Below, piece by piece: positions 1 to 9,338 of a stretch of DNA of 64,000 nt. Source of the stretch: CBDANZ01 sp965197865. Its GTDB lineage: Bacteria; Acidobacteriota; Vicinamibacteria; Vicinamibacterales; CAVVIG01. How positions within the stretch are numbered: the stretch's first letter is position 1; every line of letters starts with the position of its first letter. Position numbers and translations under genes: made by a program. The stretch spans positions 62,001 through 126,000 of the forward strand of contig CBDANZ010000002.1 in the NCBI GenBank assembly GCA_965197865.1, written 5' to 3'. The notes beneath the pieces were generated by a model that saw only the letters and a list, made by a program, of their open reading frames with translations, was not told where the DNA came from and did not search any database.

Positions 1-2
1 CG

Positions 3-749
3 CTCGTCGGCACCAAGTCGGAAATGAGCGCCGGACATCGATTCGGCGACATCCACTGGCATGCGCCGATCCCTCGGCCGCGCAAGAACATTTTTTGCCT
101 GGGCTTGAACTACTCGAGTCACATACAGGAAACGGCGGCAGGGCGGGGTCGCCAGGCCAAGATTCCTGAGGTTCCCGTGTTCTTCTCGAAAGTGCCGACG
201 ACGGTGAATGGCCCGTACGATCCGATTCCGTGGGATCGTTCCACAACCGAGCAAGTCGACTACGAAGCTGAGCTCGGGTTGATCATCGGTCGAGCGGGGA
301 AGAACATCGCGCGGGCGGAGGCGCTGGGGCATGTCTTCGGCTACACCATCATCAACGACTTCTCGGCTCGGGACGTTCAGATGAAGCATATGCAATGGTT
401 CAAGGGTAAGAGTCTCGACGGCTTCTGCCCGATGGGGCCATTGGTCGTGACGGCTGACGAATTCGGCGATCCGCAGAGCAAGCGCATTACCCTGCGCGTC
501 AACGGCGACATTCGGCAGAGCGCCACGACGGCCGACATGATCTTCTCTCTCGATGTCATCATTCAGTGGCTGTCCAAGGGTCTAATGCTCGAGGCTGGCG
601 ATATCATCTCGACTGGTACACCGGAGGGCGTGGGACTTGGCCGAACGCCGCCAACTTACCTGAACGAAGGCGATGTCGTCGAAACCGAAATCGAAGGTAT
701 CGGAACCATGCGGAACGTGATCGCGGCTGAGCAGGTCCAGCCAGGATGA
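3..749 (+). CDS. Fumarylacetoacetate hydrolase (FAH) family protein, 5' partial
   Basis: Probable C-C bond hydrolase, decarboxylase or isomerase acting on 2-oxo-acid/acylpyruvate-type substrates in aromatic catabolism; the substrate cannot be deduced. The frame is open to the left window edge, so the gene starts outside; the first internal ATG is at 24. From that Met the fold opens with KNIFCLGLNY (about residue 21), then the metal-binding region DYEAELGLIIG (about 78-88) with the conserved acidic residues, NDFSARD (about 112) and the late STGTPEGVG loop (about 197). These are standard FAH-domain signatures. About 240 residues remain; relatives are usually 280-300, which agrees with a missing N-terminal lid domain. 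It ends with TGA at 747-749. No partner gene is visible on this side. Confidence 0.88.
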   Translation, partial: LVGTKSEMSAGHRFGDIHWHAPIPRPRKNIFCLGLNYSSHIQETAAGRGRQAKIPEVPVFFSKVPTTVNGPYDPIPWDRSTTEQVDYEAELGLIIGRAGKNIARAEALGHVFGYTIINDFSARDVQMKHMQWFKGKSLDGFCPMGPLVVTADEFGDPQSKRITLRVNGDIRQSATTADMIFSLDVIIQWLSKGLMLEAGDIISTGTPEGVGLGRTPPTYLNEGDVVETEIEGIGTMRNVIAAEQVQPG

Positions 750-968
750 ACTTTCACGTGGGACTTGGTGTCCTGAGGATGTGTTATCAGGGGTGGCATC
801 CTCACCGGCCCTGTTGACGGCGCCGACGATGATGTTAGGCGTAGGCGGCTCGAAGGCGCGGCCACACTAAGGAGCACGACCAGTCAGACGAAGAGGGCCG
901 GCGTCACTTGGCCGCGGCGTCACGTGGCGGCGCCGGTAGCACGTGGCTTCCGCTCACGGTCAGGCCCC

Positions 969-1961
969 CTAGTTGCTAATCCGGGCCCACCTGAGCGCAG
1001 TCTGCACCTGGCGCCCCTCGTCATCAGTTCGCACCGGCGGTCGCAGAGTGAGATGGGTGTCGGTCAACTCGTAGGAGCGCTGGGCGTCGGTGCCGATCGA
1101 CCCCGGGTTCACGTTGCCGATCCGGTGATGCACGAGATACCCCTCGTCCTCATGCACCGAGATCGGACCAAAGTAGCTGCCGTACGTGCGTATCGCCGTG
1201 AGTGCTTCCTCCGGCGTCGGCTGCGTGCCGGCGTACGGCTGACGCCCCGGCCGCATCAGGTGCACCGACATATGACCGGAAGGCGCGTAGATAAGGAGTG
1301 CCGTGTCGTACTGATCGACCGGAATCGACTCTCCGTCGACGGTCTGCCGTGAGACGGATTCGATCCGGAAAAAGCCGAAGAGCTGCTTATGCGTCTCCGT
1401 CAACTCGGCTTCTGGCAAGAGACGCAGGCGCTCCCAGGTCAGCTCAGACTTGATGCCGTTCTCACCCACCACCGGTTGTAGCGTCAGCCGGTTCCCGGAG
1501 AACGTATAGAAGCGTTTGTAGTCTGAGCCGGCACCACGCGTGTTCAGGCTACCTTCGAGGTGGTGAGTCACAAACCCCTCGGCTTCGTCAACGGTGAACG
1601 TGCCGAAATACGAAGTGTAGGTTGAAAGCGCCGCGAGCGCCTCTTCCGGTGTTGCCTCGTCTCCAGCGTACGGCTGGCGGTCAGGCTGCATGATCGTGAC
1701 CCCCATATACCCGCTGGGGTCATAGATGAGGTAGCCGACCCGGTCTTCAATCGGTGGGACAACCAGCTCGCCGTTGGCATGACGGCGCTCGATGCGGGCA
1801 AGTGTCCACGCTCCAGCGAATCGGCTCTGGGCGTCGGCGGTAGGGCTGGCGGCAACTTCTGGTATTGGTGCTGCAACCTCCTCCGGAGGCGCGCTGTCCC
1901 CGCACCCAGCTGGAGTCATGAGCGCGACTGAACTGACCAGCACAATCAGGAATCTGCGCAT
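969..1961 (-). CDS. Two-module lipocalin-like lipoprotein
   Basis: Predicted periplasmic or outer-membrane lipoprotein of 330 residues. The start at 1961 is chosen because a GGAGGA ribosome site lies just upstream and the N-terminus is a lipobox signal (MRRFLIVL ... TPAGCGD). The mature part is a tandem duplication of one module. Each copy has a Trp-rich opening strand, a YxIYxPSGxM strand, GRQPYAG, a PEEAL helix, Y(G/T)SYFG and a paired His motif (THH or VHH), and ends in a W(E/A)R strand. This matches lipocalin-like domain 5 (PF13924-type). Ligand unknown. The frame is open further upstream, but that extension has no coding character. It lies just outside the tRNA-Pro fragment at 2238. Confidence 0.78.
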   Translation of the reverse strand: MRRFLIVLVSSVALMTPAGCGDSAPPEEVAAPIPEVAASPTADAQSRFAGAWTLARIERRHANGELVVPPIEDRVGYLIYDPSGYMGVTIMQPDRQPYAGDEATPEEALAALSTYTSYFGTFTVDEAEGFVTHHLEGSLNTRGAGSDYKRFYTFSGNRLTLQPVVGENGIKSELTWERLRLLPEAELTETHKQLFGFFRIESVSRQTVDGESIPVDQYDTALLIYAPSGHMSVHLMRPGRQPYAGTQPTPEEALTAIRTYGSYFGPISVHEDEGYLVHHRIGNVNPGSIGTDAQRSYELTDTHLTLRPPVRTDDEGRQVQTALRWARISN

Positions 1962-2237
1962 GTCTTCCTCCCTCGCGGCGGCCGCCTCAACGACAACGCG
2001 CCGAGCCGCGGCGGGCGACTGTCGCAATACTGCGCAATACTGAACGACGCTGCCGAACGGCCGTCGCGAGCCCGTAGGCGATCTGCGCAAACCGTTCAAA
2101 CCCTGGCTGCCCCGGTCCTGCCTCGCCGTGGAATTGGACGATGCGATCCGACACACTGAAAAAGCAGTGCACGACAGCGGGCTGAACTGTTGCCGTTTCC
2201 CAGGGGGTCATCTTGTGTCAATCGTATGGGTGAAAGT

Positions 2238-2286
<49 letters not shown>

Positions 2287-2518
2287 CTCCGCGGGTGGTG
2301 CCGATCTGCTTGTGCTGATTAGCACTTAGCCGTCGCGCGAGAGCGGTGCGATCCGTGGTGTGATCCTGTTTCCCGTTGGCACCGGCCTGGACGAGCCATG
2401 AAATCGCCATCGTTCGACTGTCCATTCTACGCCCTTCATCCGGAGGGTCCAGAGCCGTTCTCCAGGAGCTGGTCATGGGCTCTTTTCATTTCACGTAAGT
2501 AACACGAGGTTCATATGC

Positions 2519-2797
2519 TCAACTTCTACTCGTCTTGGTTTGACGTTGGTGGCTGCGATGGCCGCCTGATGGCGGCTGGGTCTGAGCCTGATTCTGGCGC
2601 AGAAGACGAAGTGTCTGAGTCACCAGCGTCCGACGCAGGTGGTCGTATGCCTCCTCTCGGACCTGCCCCAACGCATCGAGGAGTGGCTGCTGCTGCTGTG
2701 CCAGCAGCGGCGTGCTCCAGAACACCGCGACGACCGCTCCGACGCCAACCCACCTCCATCGATTCCTGCGTGTCGCGTCTTGTGTGTTCATCGTCAT
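2519..2797 (-). CDS. Small secreted hypothetical protein
   Basis: A 92-residue frame with a convincing export signal: basic start (TRRNRWRW), hydrophobic core VGVGAVVAVFWSTPLLA and an Ala-Gln cleavage site. The mature part is a short Gln-rich amphipathic helix, then a low-complexity basic tail. It starts 15 bp after the stop of the amidase gene on the same strand, so it may be the last gene of that unit. No family recognised. Short and GC-rich, so it could be a non-coding frame. Confidence 0.4.
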   Translation of the reverse strand: MTMNTQDATRRNRWRWVGVGAVVAVFWSTPLLAQQQQPLLDALGQVREEAYDHLRRTLVTQTLRLLRQNQAQTQPPSGGHRSHQRQTKTSRS

Positions 2798-2812
2798 GGA
2801 CGACCCCCTCCT

Positions 2813-4387
2813 CTAGGGATAGTCGGGGAACGTGGGCGTCGTCGCCGGCGGCGCGCGGCGATGCGTGCCCTGCTCGTAGGCATACCCGAATCTGAATAGC
2901 ACCGCTTCGGTGAACGGCCGCCCGAGGAACTCGAACCCGACCGGCAACCCGTCGGTCGTAAAGCCGGCCGGCACCGTGAGGGCCGGGAACCCGATGACCG
3001 GGCTCAGATAGCGGTTGTTGCCCAGGGCATAGGCGTCCTCCGTGTCGGCGTTTGTGAGGGCATCCGGCGCGATCACCGTGTTCTGGTGGTCGAAGGTCGC
3101 ATAGACTAGCGCATCGAGCTCGTTGTTTGCCATGACCGTCAAGACGCCTCGCCTCAAGCGTTCCCTCGCCTGGAGGATCTGCAGATACCCGAGGTCATCG
3201 GTCGACTTCCCCACCACGTTCATCAGCCCCTTCGCTCGCCACGGCGTGACGATGCCGGACAGCAGGATGTCCTGGACTGTCTCGATGGGGGCGTCGGCGT
3301 GCTCCGCCAGATACGCGTTCATCGCCTGCTCGGTCTCGAAATTGTTCTCGACATACGTTTGCTGCACCGAGTCGAGGCCGGGAACGACCACGGGGTCGAC
3401 GACGACGGCGCCGAGAGACTGGAGATCGGCAATGGCCCTGTCGACCACTGCCCGCACCTGTCTGTAGTCGTCGGACTCGGGGTCGGTCTTGGGATCCATC
3501 GGTTCGCGGATGACGCCGATGCGCGCCCCCTGCAGGCCAACCGCCGCGAGACCCGCGGCATACGAGGCCGGTACCTGGCCGGCGGCGTAGGCGGTGACCG
3601 GGTCGTTCGGGTCATAGCCGGCGATCACATCGAGCAGAATCGCCGCGTCCTTCACCGTGCGAGCCATCGGTCCCAGTGTGTCGCTGGACGGGTTTGCCGG
3701 CATCATCCCGTGTCGGCTGACTAGCGGAACGGTGGGTCGCAGGCCGACGAGGCTGTGGACCGCCGCCGGGCCACGGATGGACCCGCCGGTGTCCTCGCCG
3801 ATGCCCACCATCCCGAAGTTGGCGGCGATCCCGCTGCCGGTGCCACCCGAGGAGCCGCTGGGGTTCCGCGTCGGGTCGTAGGCATTTCTGATGACGCCAA
3901 AGGCGGAGCCGACGTAGCGGGATGCGAACTCGCCCATGTTCGTCTTCGCCAGGATGATCGCCCCGGCCTCTTGCATCCGGACGACGATGGTGGCGTCGCG
4001 CCCGGACACGAAGCCCTCGAACAGCGCCGATCCGTAGGTCGTCGGCATGTCGCGTGTCTCGACCTGATCTTTGAGCAGCACCGGAATACAGTGCAGCGCG
4101 CCGACGGGTCCCGATGCGGCGAAGGTCGAGTCGAGCGACTCGGCCTGCTGCAGCGTACTGGGGTTGATGTGCTGGATGGCGTTCAGCGCAGGACCGGCCT
4201 CGTCGTACGCCTCGATGCGATCGAGGTAACGTTGTACCAGCTCACGACACGTGATCTGCCTCGAGGTGAGGGCCGCGTGCACGTCGTCAATCGTGGCCTC
4301 GAACAGCTGGAAGCTCTGCGCACCGGCGACGCTGGACACCAACAGCGAGGCTGCGATCGTGGTCGCCACCCTCCATCTGAGACGCAT
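2813..4387 (-). CDS. Secreted amidase-signature (AS) family hydrolase
   Basis: Serine amidase of 524 residues with a signal peptide (IAASLLVSSVAGAQ). The Ser-cisSer-Lys triad is visible: Lys in LLKDQ (about residue 107), the cis-Ser in NPSGSSGGTGSG (about 177) and the nucleophile in GEDTGGSIRG (about 203). These define the amidase-signature family, which hydrolyses C-N amide bonds with very varied substrates (amides, peptidyl amides, Glu-tRNA). A signal peptide excludes the GatA role, so a periplasmic amidase or amidohydrolase is likely. The start is 2 bp after the stop of the decayed gene 4390-4815, suggesting a former operon. It ends in TAG. Confidence 0.88.
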   Translation of the reverse strand: MRLRWRVATTIAASLLVSSVAGAQSFQLFEATIDDVHAALTSRQITCRELVQRYLDRIEAYDEAGPALNAIQHINPSTLQQAESLDSTFAASGPVGALHCIPVLLKDQVETRDMPTTYGSALFEGFVSGRDATIVVRMQEAGAIILAKTNMGEFASRYVGSAFGVIRNAYDPTRNPSGSSGGTGSGIAANFGMVGIGEDTGGSIRGPAAVHSLVGLRPTVPLVSRHGMMPANPSSDTLGPMARTVKDAAILLDVIAGYDPNDPVTAYAAGQVPASYAAGLAAVGLQGARIGVIREPMDPKTDPESDDYRQVRAVVDRAIADLQSLGAVVVDPVVVPGLDSVQQTYVENNFETEQAMNAYLAEHADAPIETVQDILLSGIVTPWRAKGLMNVVGKSTDDLGYLQILQARERLRRGVLTVMANNELDALVYATFDHQNTVIAPDALTNADTEDAYALGNNRYLSPVIGFPALTVPAGFTTDGLPVGFEFLGRPFTEAVLFRFGYAYEQGTHRRAPPATTPTFPDYP

Positions 4388-4389
4388 GG

Positions 4390-4815
4390 CTATTCCCTCC
4401 TGGCGGTGTTTTCAGCCGCCTTCTCCTGAACGCCCCCGCCCGTCAGCATGTTCGTCATGCCGTAGTTCTCCTCGTGACACGCGTACTCGAACATCGGCGC
4501 GTCGGTCCTTCGCATCGGCATCGACGCCGTCCACGAACTCTTCCACGTCGCCGGGTCCTCGACGGTGAACTCGTAGAGCAGCGTGTCGGCGTCGACCCGC
4601 GTGAACTGCTCGACCAGATGCATGGCCGGGGTGGCGCCGTAGCGGTTTGTGAACGAGTTCTTGTCGTAGAGGTTCGTGGTGTCGACGACCAGTGTATTGC
4701 CCTCCCACCGGCCCCGCGAGTCCCCCAACCCCTGGTGGACCTGGGGAGGCAGATGCGGACTCGATCTGATCCAATCCTCGATGGTTTGACAAGGTTGGTT
4801 GTTAAGATCTGTCAT
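4390..4815 (-). pseudogene. C-terminal remnant of an uncharacterised secreted-protein family
   Basis: The conserved C-terminal part of a family common in Acidobacteriota, recognisable by RGRWEGNTLVVDTTN, HLVEQFTR and FEYACHEENYGMTN. Family members are roughly 280-400 residues with a signal peptide and an N-terminal region absent here. The first 20 or so residues of this frame do not look like the family, so the 5' part appears lost. Function unknown. It is followed after 2 bp by the amidase start on the same strand. The family recognition is from memory of the motif. Confidence 0.55.
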
Positions 4816-4923
4816 CGGCCCTCGATTGCTAGCCGCGATAGGCCGCGCAGCACTCCACGGAAACAGCGAGTGTCTGGTTGCTCACACCCCTTCACGTTCT
4901 AGGACTCGCCGCTCTTCGTCCGC

Positions 4924-5139
4924 CTACTGCACGGCCAGGGCTCGGGTGTCGAAGCGGCGGCCGATGACCAATTCGCCCTGTCGAAGAATCTGAGTTTCGA
5001 CACCCCATTCGCCGCGGTAACGCAGCTCGGGTTCCCAGGCTACGCCGTCCTGCCGTAGGGACCAGAGCGGTTCGCCCGGTCGCGGCACCCGCACCGGTGC
5101 CTTGGCCTTATTAGGCGAGTAGAACGGTTCGTCGGTCAC
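4924..5139 (-). CDS. Small conserved protein with an in-frame amber codon near its end
   Basis: A 71-residue protein beginning MTDEPFYSPN and containing PRPGEPLW, LRYRGEWGVE and LVIGRRFDTRALAVQ. It then meets TAG (4924-4926). The same frame continues for 13 further codons (ADEERRVLEREGV) to a TGA at 4882-4884. The continuation reads like a natural amphipathic C-terminal helix, and a Trp or Gln codon changed to TAG would explain it. The resemblance to a small acidobacterial family ending in ...ALAVQW is from memory. Function unknown. Confidence 0.5.
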   Translation of the reverse strand: MTDEPFYSPNKAKAPVRVPRPGEPLWSLRQDGVAWEPELRYRGEWGVETQILRQGELVIGRRFDTRALAVQ

Positions 5140-5461
5140 AGCGTGGGATCTTAACGCAGTCAGGGTGACAGGACTAGGTTTCAGGCTGTCGGCTGAGCCT
5201 CGGCGGGAACAGCGTTCAATACGCGGCCAGCAGAGACTGGAATCCAGCTACTGCAGGCTCTACATGAGCTGCCGTATTGTTCCAGAACAGGTGTAGGTGC
5301 GGCACTCGTCTCCAGCTAGAAACTGGTAGGGTTCCCACTCGTCAAGACTGGACGATCTGCTGAAGCCGTGCACAGCCAGTCCGTAAGGCGTTCGCTTAGA
5401 CTCGTCGACACGCTCATGCCGATAGTCGAAAGAATCCACAAGGGGCTCGTCGCTTGGGTGG
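5140..5461. other. Intergenic stretch, nothing recognised
   Basis: About 320 bp with no convincing frame, RNA gene or repeat on either strand. Confidence 0.5.
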
Positions 5462-5791
5462 TCATAGGAGCAACTGATAAGACGACTCTTGCAGCCCTGG
5501 AGTCCACTTCTTCACGTCATCCTCGCTGAGGGGGGATGCCCTTTCGTACTCATCGAGTTCCTTCTCGGCCGGTGTTTTCACGCGTTCTTCTACCTCTGAC
5601 AGGAGGTCGAGCACCTGCTCCGGTAGATTGACAAGACGTGGTCGTCGAGATAATGAAAACACACCAAGTCGACTGGGACGGTATCGATGAAGATTCATGA
5701 CGCCCAAACTCGCAATGGGAGGCGGCAGTCCGACGGCCCCTTGCTTTACATTCGCAAGTGGCGGCGAGGCAAACCTTTTAACGGACTTCAT
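5462..5791 (-). CDS. Hypothetical protein, unrecognised
   Basis: A 109-residue frame with ATG start at 5791. The first half is basic and proline-rich; the second half (from LVNLPEQVLDLLSEVEERV) reads as an acidic amphipathic helical region that looks protein-like. No family, active site or signal peptide is recognised. It is divergent from the exported hydrolase-like gene at 5947. It could be a remnant or a chance frame. Confidence 0.3.
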   Translation of the reverse strand: MKSVKRFASPPLANVKQGAVGLPPPIASLGVMNLHRYRPSRLGVFSLSRRPRLVNLPEQVLDLLSEVEERVKTPAEKELDEYERASPLSEDDVKKWTPGLQESSYQLLL

Positions 5792-5946
5792 TGTCGTTGG
5801 CCAAAATGCAGGGTGATGACATTGAGGTAGACCGCATTCTCGGCGGCAAGCCAGAGATCTGGTTCTATCGAGTTAAGCCTCAGAGCGACTACCATAGCGA
5901 GTGGGCTTGCGACAAATCGGAAGCCGCTGTTTTCATGGAGGCTGAC

Positions 5947-6453
5947 ATGACGGAGCTGGTGAGTCCAATGACCAGACGGAGCTTTTTCACGGTGGGGGGA
6001 CTTGGGGCGATTGCGACGCTCAGTGCGCCCGGGCTGGCGACGAGCCAGTCGTTCCAACTCACCCCGATTCTCGCCGACTTCGTCGCCGAGACTGAACGGC
6101 AAGCCAATGTTCGCGTGGTCGACGAGTTTTGTGCCAGTTTTCTGAAGAAGGATTTGACGAAAGCCGCGTCGTTACTCGACGATAATGCCGTGTACCGAGT
6201 GCAACAGAATTCTGAGCCGATCAGGGGCCGCGACGCGGTTGTGGAACGGGTCAAGGGCTTCATGAACCGCCCCGGTACAGTCGAGTTTAGGGTGTTTAGA
6301 TCCGTCGCCTTCGGTCCGCTCGTGCTGAACGAACGCGTCGACCTCTTTACAAACAACAATGAGACGAGGCGTATCTACATCGCAGGCGGTATGTTCTTCT
6401 TGCAAGAAGAGAAGATCGTGGAGTGGACCGACTACGTAGCCGCGTTGACTTGA
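5947..6453 (+). CDS. Tat-exported limonene-1,2-epoxide-hydrolase-like / SnoaL-fold protein
   Basis: A protein of 168 residues. The start at 5947 is preferred because GGAGG lies 5 bp upstream (5937-5941); an ATG at 5968 is also possible. The N-terminus carries a twin-arginine signal, TRRSFFTVGGLGAI. The mature domain has the cone-shaped alpha+beta fold of the limonene-epoxide hydrolase family: VVDEFCASF, DNAVYRV, GRDAVVERV, then LNERVDLF supplying the Arg-x-Asp pair and VEWTDY supplying the second Asp. The Asp-Arg-Asp triad therefore appears intact, so epoxide hydrolysis is plausible, although many relatives are non-enzymatic or have other substrates. The longer frame open from 5791 lacks a signal at its start. 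Confidence 0.7.
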   Translation: MTELVSPMTRRSFFTVGGLGAIATLSAPGLATSQSFQLTPILADFVAETERQANVRVVDEFCASFLKKDLTKAASLLDDNAVYRVQQNSEPIRGRDAVVERVKGFMNRPGTVEFRVFRSVAFGPLVLNERVDLFTNNNETRRIYIAGGMFFLQEEKIVEWTDYVAALT

Positions 6454-6859
6454 CGAAGACAGCGTACGACACAACTGTCGTCACCCGCGTTCAGACGGTC
6501 GCTATGCCATCCGCCGTTGGTACGGTTCAGATGGTGAGCTGGCCCGATCAAAGATCACAAGCACGCGGCTCCCACCGCGATGCTAGGCCGCAGGCCGAAC
6601 GCCAGGGCACGACTGCCGCGGCATGTTCCGCTTCTTCCGGTACGCTCGCCGAGCCTCAGACGCCGGTCGAGATTAGCACCGCGCCGCGTGTACGTCGTAA
6701 AGGACATCCCGTAATTAACGGGCGTCTTACGGGGAGGGGTCGCCGTGTCTAACTATCTGGCAACGTCGCCTGGAACGACTAGCCCTGACCTGACGCCTCG
6801 TGGTGAGCCCCGAGCCGATGGGACTTCCACCGTAGTCGTCCGTTGGCTCCGCGCTCGGT
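6454..6859. other. Intergenic stretch, nothing recognised
   Basis: About 400 bp between the exported hydrolase-like gene and a sialidase-like remnant. Short frames occur on both strands, but none resembles a known protein; no tRNA, hairpin or repeat noted. Confidence 0.5.
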
Positions 6860-7290
6860 TCAGAACACTAGGAAGTCCTCCCCCGTGTGAATGACGACCG
6901 GATGCGATGCCACAGCATCTTGCGTCGACAGCCGGTGCGGCTCGCTCCAGGACCTTCCCTGGTCGTGGGAGGCCGAGATCCAGATGCCCCGAGTCTCGTC
7001 CCACGCCGCCACGAGGGTGCGCCCCGAAGCTCCCAGGTCGGCGTTGCGTGCCAGCTCGCCACCCATGCGCTGCGGCTCGCTCCACGAGTCGCCCGCCGTC
7101 CGTCGACCGGACCCAATAGAGACCATGCCGCTCCTCAAGGCCCGTCCAGACCAATGCGTGCAGCTGCTCCACTCCGCTCTATTGGATTACGGCGATGCCA
7201 CCACCGACGTGGGGACACCCTTGGAATTCCCAGTTGAACTCGCCCACTGGAGATTTGAGTTCCCAACGCTCGCCCGTGTCCTTCGTTGAC
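6860..7290 (-). pseudogene. Broken sialidase-like (BNR/Asp-box) gene fragment
   Basis: Reading the minus strand, one frame gives STKDTGERWE, GCPHVGGGIAVIQ, a TAG at 7179-7181, then VEQLHALVWTG and LYWVRSTDGG. After a frameshift near 7105 the next frame continues with GDSWSEPQRM, LVAAWDE and ISASHDQGRSWSEPHRL. The repeated SxDxGxxW pattern is the Asp-box of exo-sialidase/BNR beta-propellers and CPHVGGG is typical of the bacterial group. One stop, one frameshift and missing ends make it non-functional. Confidence 0.68.
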
Positions 7291-7367
7291 TGTGGTCCGC
7301 TGAAGCGCAACTCCAACCGTGTCAACAACGTGACGCTACCTGGCGGCTCGTTCATACTTGGTATGAG

Positions 7368-7838
7368 ATGCCCTTGCCATCACTCGTCAAATCCAGCCGC
7401 TCCAATCGCATAAAACATCACCGTCACCTGACCCCTGATCAACAAGTACTTATCCTCCGGCTCAACCGGATGGGCCACGCGCAAGAGACCATTGCTCAAG
7501 TGGTTGGCGTCCACCAGTCCACCGTAAGCCGCACCCTAACTGCACTTGACGACACGCGCTTTTCCGCCAAAGCCCGACTGCATGCAGCGGCCCTCCCGAT
7601 TGCCGAAGCGACGATGGACGGGGTGATGGCGTCCGCGGAGATGGGAAAACCTCAGCCGGGGATCCGTGTGCTGGAGGACTTGGGCGTGCTGCCAAGGGGG
7701 AATGCGCATGCGGCAGGCCCCTGCGTCGAGATCAGCCTGGGCGCGCCTGGTTCCCCAGCGGGCGAGGACCCATTCGACGACGAAGTCATTGATACGGAGT
7801 CAAGCCCATTCTTAGTTGAAACTCTCCGCGACTCCTGA
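7368..7838 (+). CDS. Helix-turn-helix protein, C-terminus truncated by IS256 element
   Basis: The N-terminal half contains a clear HTH: LTPDQQVLILRL, then QETIAQVVGVHQSTVSRTL (about residues 39-57), as in Hin/Trp-repressor-like or small-terminase-like DNA-binding domains. A helical segment AKARLHAAALPIAEA follows. The last eight residues and the stop (7836-7838) are encoded by the left end of the IS256 element starting at 7811, so the natural C-terminus has been replaced. It may bind DNA still, but the original function is unknown. It was probably a phage or mobile-element gene. Confidence 0.5.
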   Translation: MPLPSLVKSSRSNRIKHHRHLTPDQQVLILRLNRMGHAQETIAQVVGVHQSTVSRTLTALDDTRFSAKARLHAAALPIAEATMDGVMASAEMGKPQPGIRVLEDLGVLPRGNAHAAGPCVEISLGAPGSPAGEDPFDDEVIDTESSPFLVETLRDS

Positions 7839-9212
7839 TGGCTTACGCGGCTTTCGTCTTCGATGTCGTCGTGTCGATCTTCAACTCTCGCTTCAATGCG
7901 TCACGAAGCCTGGGCAGGTGCCGGTAGCCCATCACCTTGCGTAGACGCGGCTCGATGTCCAGGAGCGCCGTGGCGAGCCCGCGCTGGCGTTGACTTGAGT
8001 TCTGCCAGGGATCGACCTTCGCACAGCGCTCCTCAATGAGCGCGTTGATGGACTCGAGGCCGTTCGTCGTCTTCAGCGACCGGCCCAGCACGCCATACAC
8101 GCCGAGGCGATGCAATGTCAGGGTCTCGTCCAGGCCTTCCGCCAGACTGCCGGCCGCCGATTGGTTCCGATCCGCCAGCTCATGCTGGAGCGACTGGAGG
8201 GCGGCGAGGGCCTCGTCGTACTCCGGACGGTTGTAGGCGCGCTGGAGACGCTGCCGCCACACCGGCTGCTCACGCTTGGTCAGGTCACTCACCACGTTCT
8301 CGCGCTTGTGCCATTGACACCGTTGCACCAGGGCGCGGTGGCGGAAGGCGTGCCGCCCGGCCGCCCGGAGCCCCTTGCCGCCATCTACGATCACCAGAAG
8401 CCCCTGGGAAACATCGAGGCCCCGCTCGACCAAGGACCGGAGGAACGGGGTCAACACCTGCTCGTTCTCGGTGTCCGTCTCGACAAAGCCCAGGAACCGT
8501 TTGTCCCCCGTCATCGTGATGCCCAGCGCGACGACCATCGTCGCCTCGGCGAACGTCTTGCCGTCCAGCACGAGGGCCACAACGTCCTCCCCGGAGAGGT
8601 CCCGCTCCTGGAGTTCGCGGAGTTTCGTCGCGCTGGCCTGAATGAACGCGCGGGACACCGTCGACCCCGACAGGCCGATCGCCCCGGGAATCGCCTCGGC
8701 GGCCGCCGCGTCGTTGCGGCACGAGATCCCATACAGCACGCGCCTCAATAACAGGTCATTGACGGCGCGATCGCCATACAGCGCCTCGTACGACCGTAGT
8801 GGAATCTCGCGCTCCGTGACATGGCGAATCCGGGGCACGCGAATCGGCACGCGCTGGCCGGCCAACCCGACCGTCCCGGGGTTGCTCCCATGACGGCGCC
8901 CGCCGACTGACGGGTCTTTGCGGGCGTAGCGTTCGCCAGCCAGCGCGGTCACTTCCTCGTCGAGCAATTCCTCGATGTGCAGCAACCCCAGCGGAATCAA
9001 GGACCGGATCAATTCCACCTTGGCATCGACCTCCAGCTCCGCGTACCCCTCTCGGGCGATGACGTCGACCGCGCCCAACGTGCGACCTTTCTTGCGCTTC
9101 CTGACCGATCGTAGGACACTGCTCATCTCGGCTCCTTTCTCTCGTGGCGTGATGTTCGTCTCGCAACGTCATCAAACCACAGGGTTTGGAGCCGCTTCAA
9201 TTTCCAACTAAG
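7811..9212 (-). mobile_element. IS256-family insertion sequence
   Basis: About 1.4 kb carrying one intact transposase. Imperfect terminal inverted repeats of 25 bp (7811-7835 and 9188-9212) share the outer CTTAGTTG and about 17 of 25 positions. No 8-9 bp target duplication is evident next to these ends, so either the boundaries are slightly different or one flank was lost. The left end lies inside the HTH gene. Confidence 0.78.
7843..9126 (-). CDS. IS256 (Mutator)-family transposase
   Basis: A full-length DDE transposase of 427 residues, normal for the family. The acidic triad is visible: Asp in VALVLDGKTF (about 187), Asp in LLVIVDGGKG (about 247) and Glu in TNGLESINALIEER (about 362), with the family C/H motif RCQWHKREN between them. 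Copy-out/paste-in transposition of its own element. No frameshift seen, so probably functional. Confidence 0.93.
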   Translation of the reverse strand: MSSVLRSVRKRKKGRTLGAVDVIAREGYAELEVDAKVELIRSLIPLGLLHIEELLDEEVTALAGERYARKDPSVGGRRHGSNPGTVGLAGQRVPIRVPRIRHVTEREIPLRSYEALYGDRAVNDLLLRRVLYGISCRNDAAAAEAIPGAIGLSGSTVSRAFIQASATKLRELQERDLSGEDVVALVLDGKTFAEATMVVALGITMTGDKRFLGFVETDTENEQVLTPFLRSLVERGLDVSQGLLVIVDGGKGLRAAGRHAFRHRALVQRCQWHKRENVVSDLTKREQPVWRQRLQRAYNRPEYDEALAALQSLQHELADRNQSAAGSLAEGLDETLTLHRLGVYGVLGRSLKTTNGLESINALIEERCAKVDPWQNSSQRQRGLATALLDIEPRLRKVMGYRHLPRLRDALKRELKIDTTTSKTKAA

Positions 9213-9338
9213 TTTCGCTCACACTCACCGCAATGCCGAGCCAGAGCCACGTCAGCCAGTAGACGCGCCAGCCGAAAGGCACGCTCGTCAGCTCAGACAC
9301 CGGTGACTGGCTTCTGCTGCGCTGAGCATCGCTCTGAC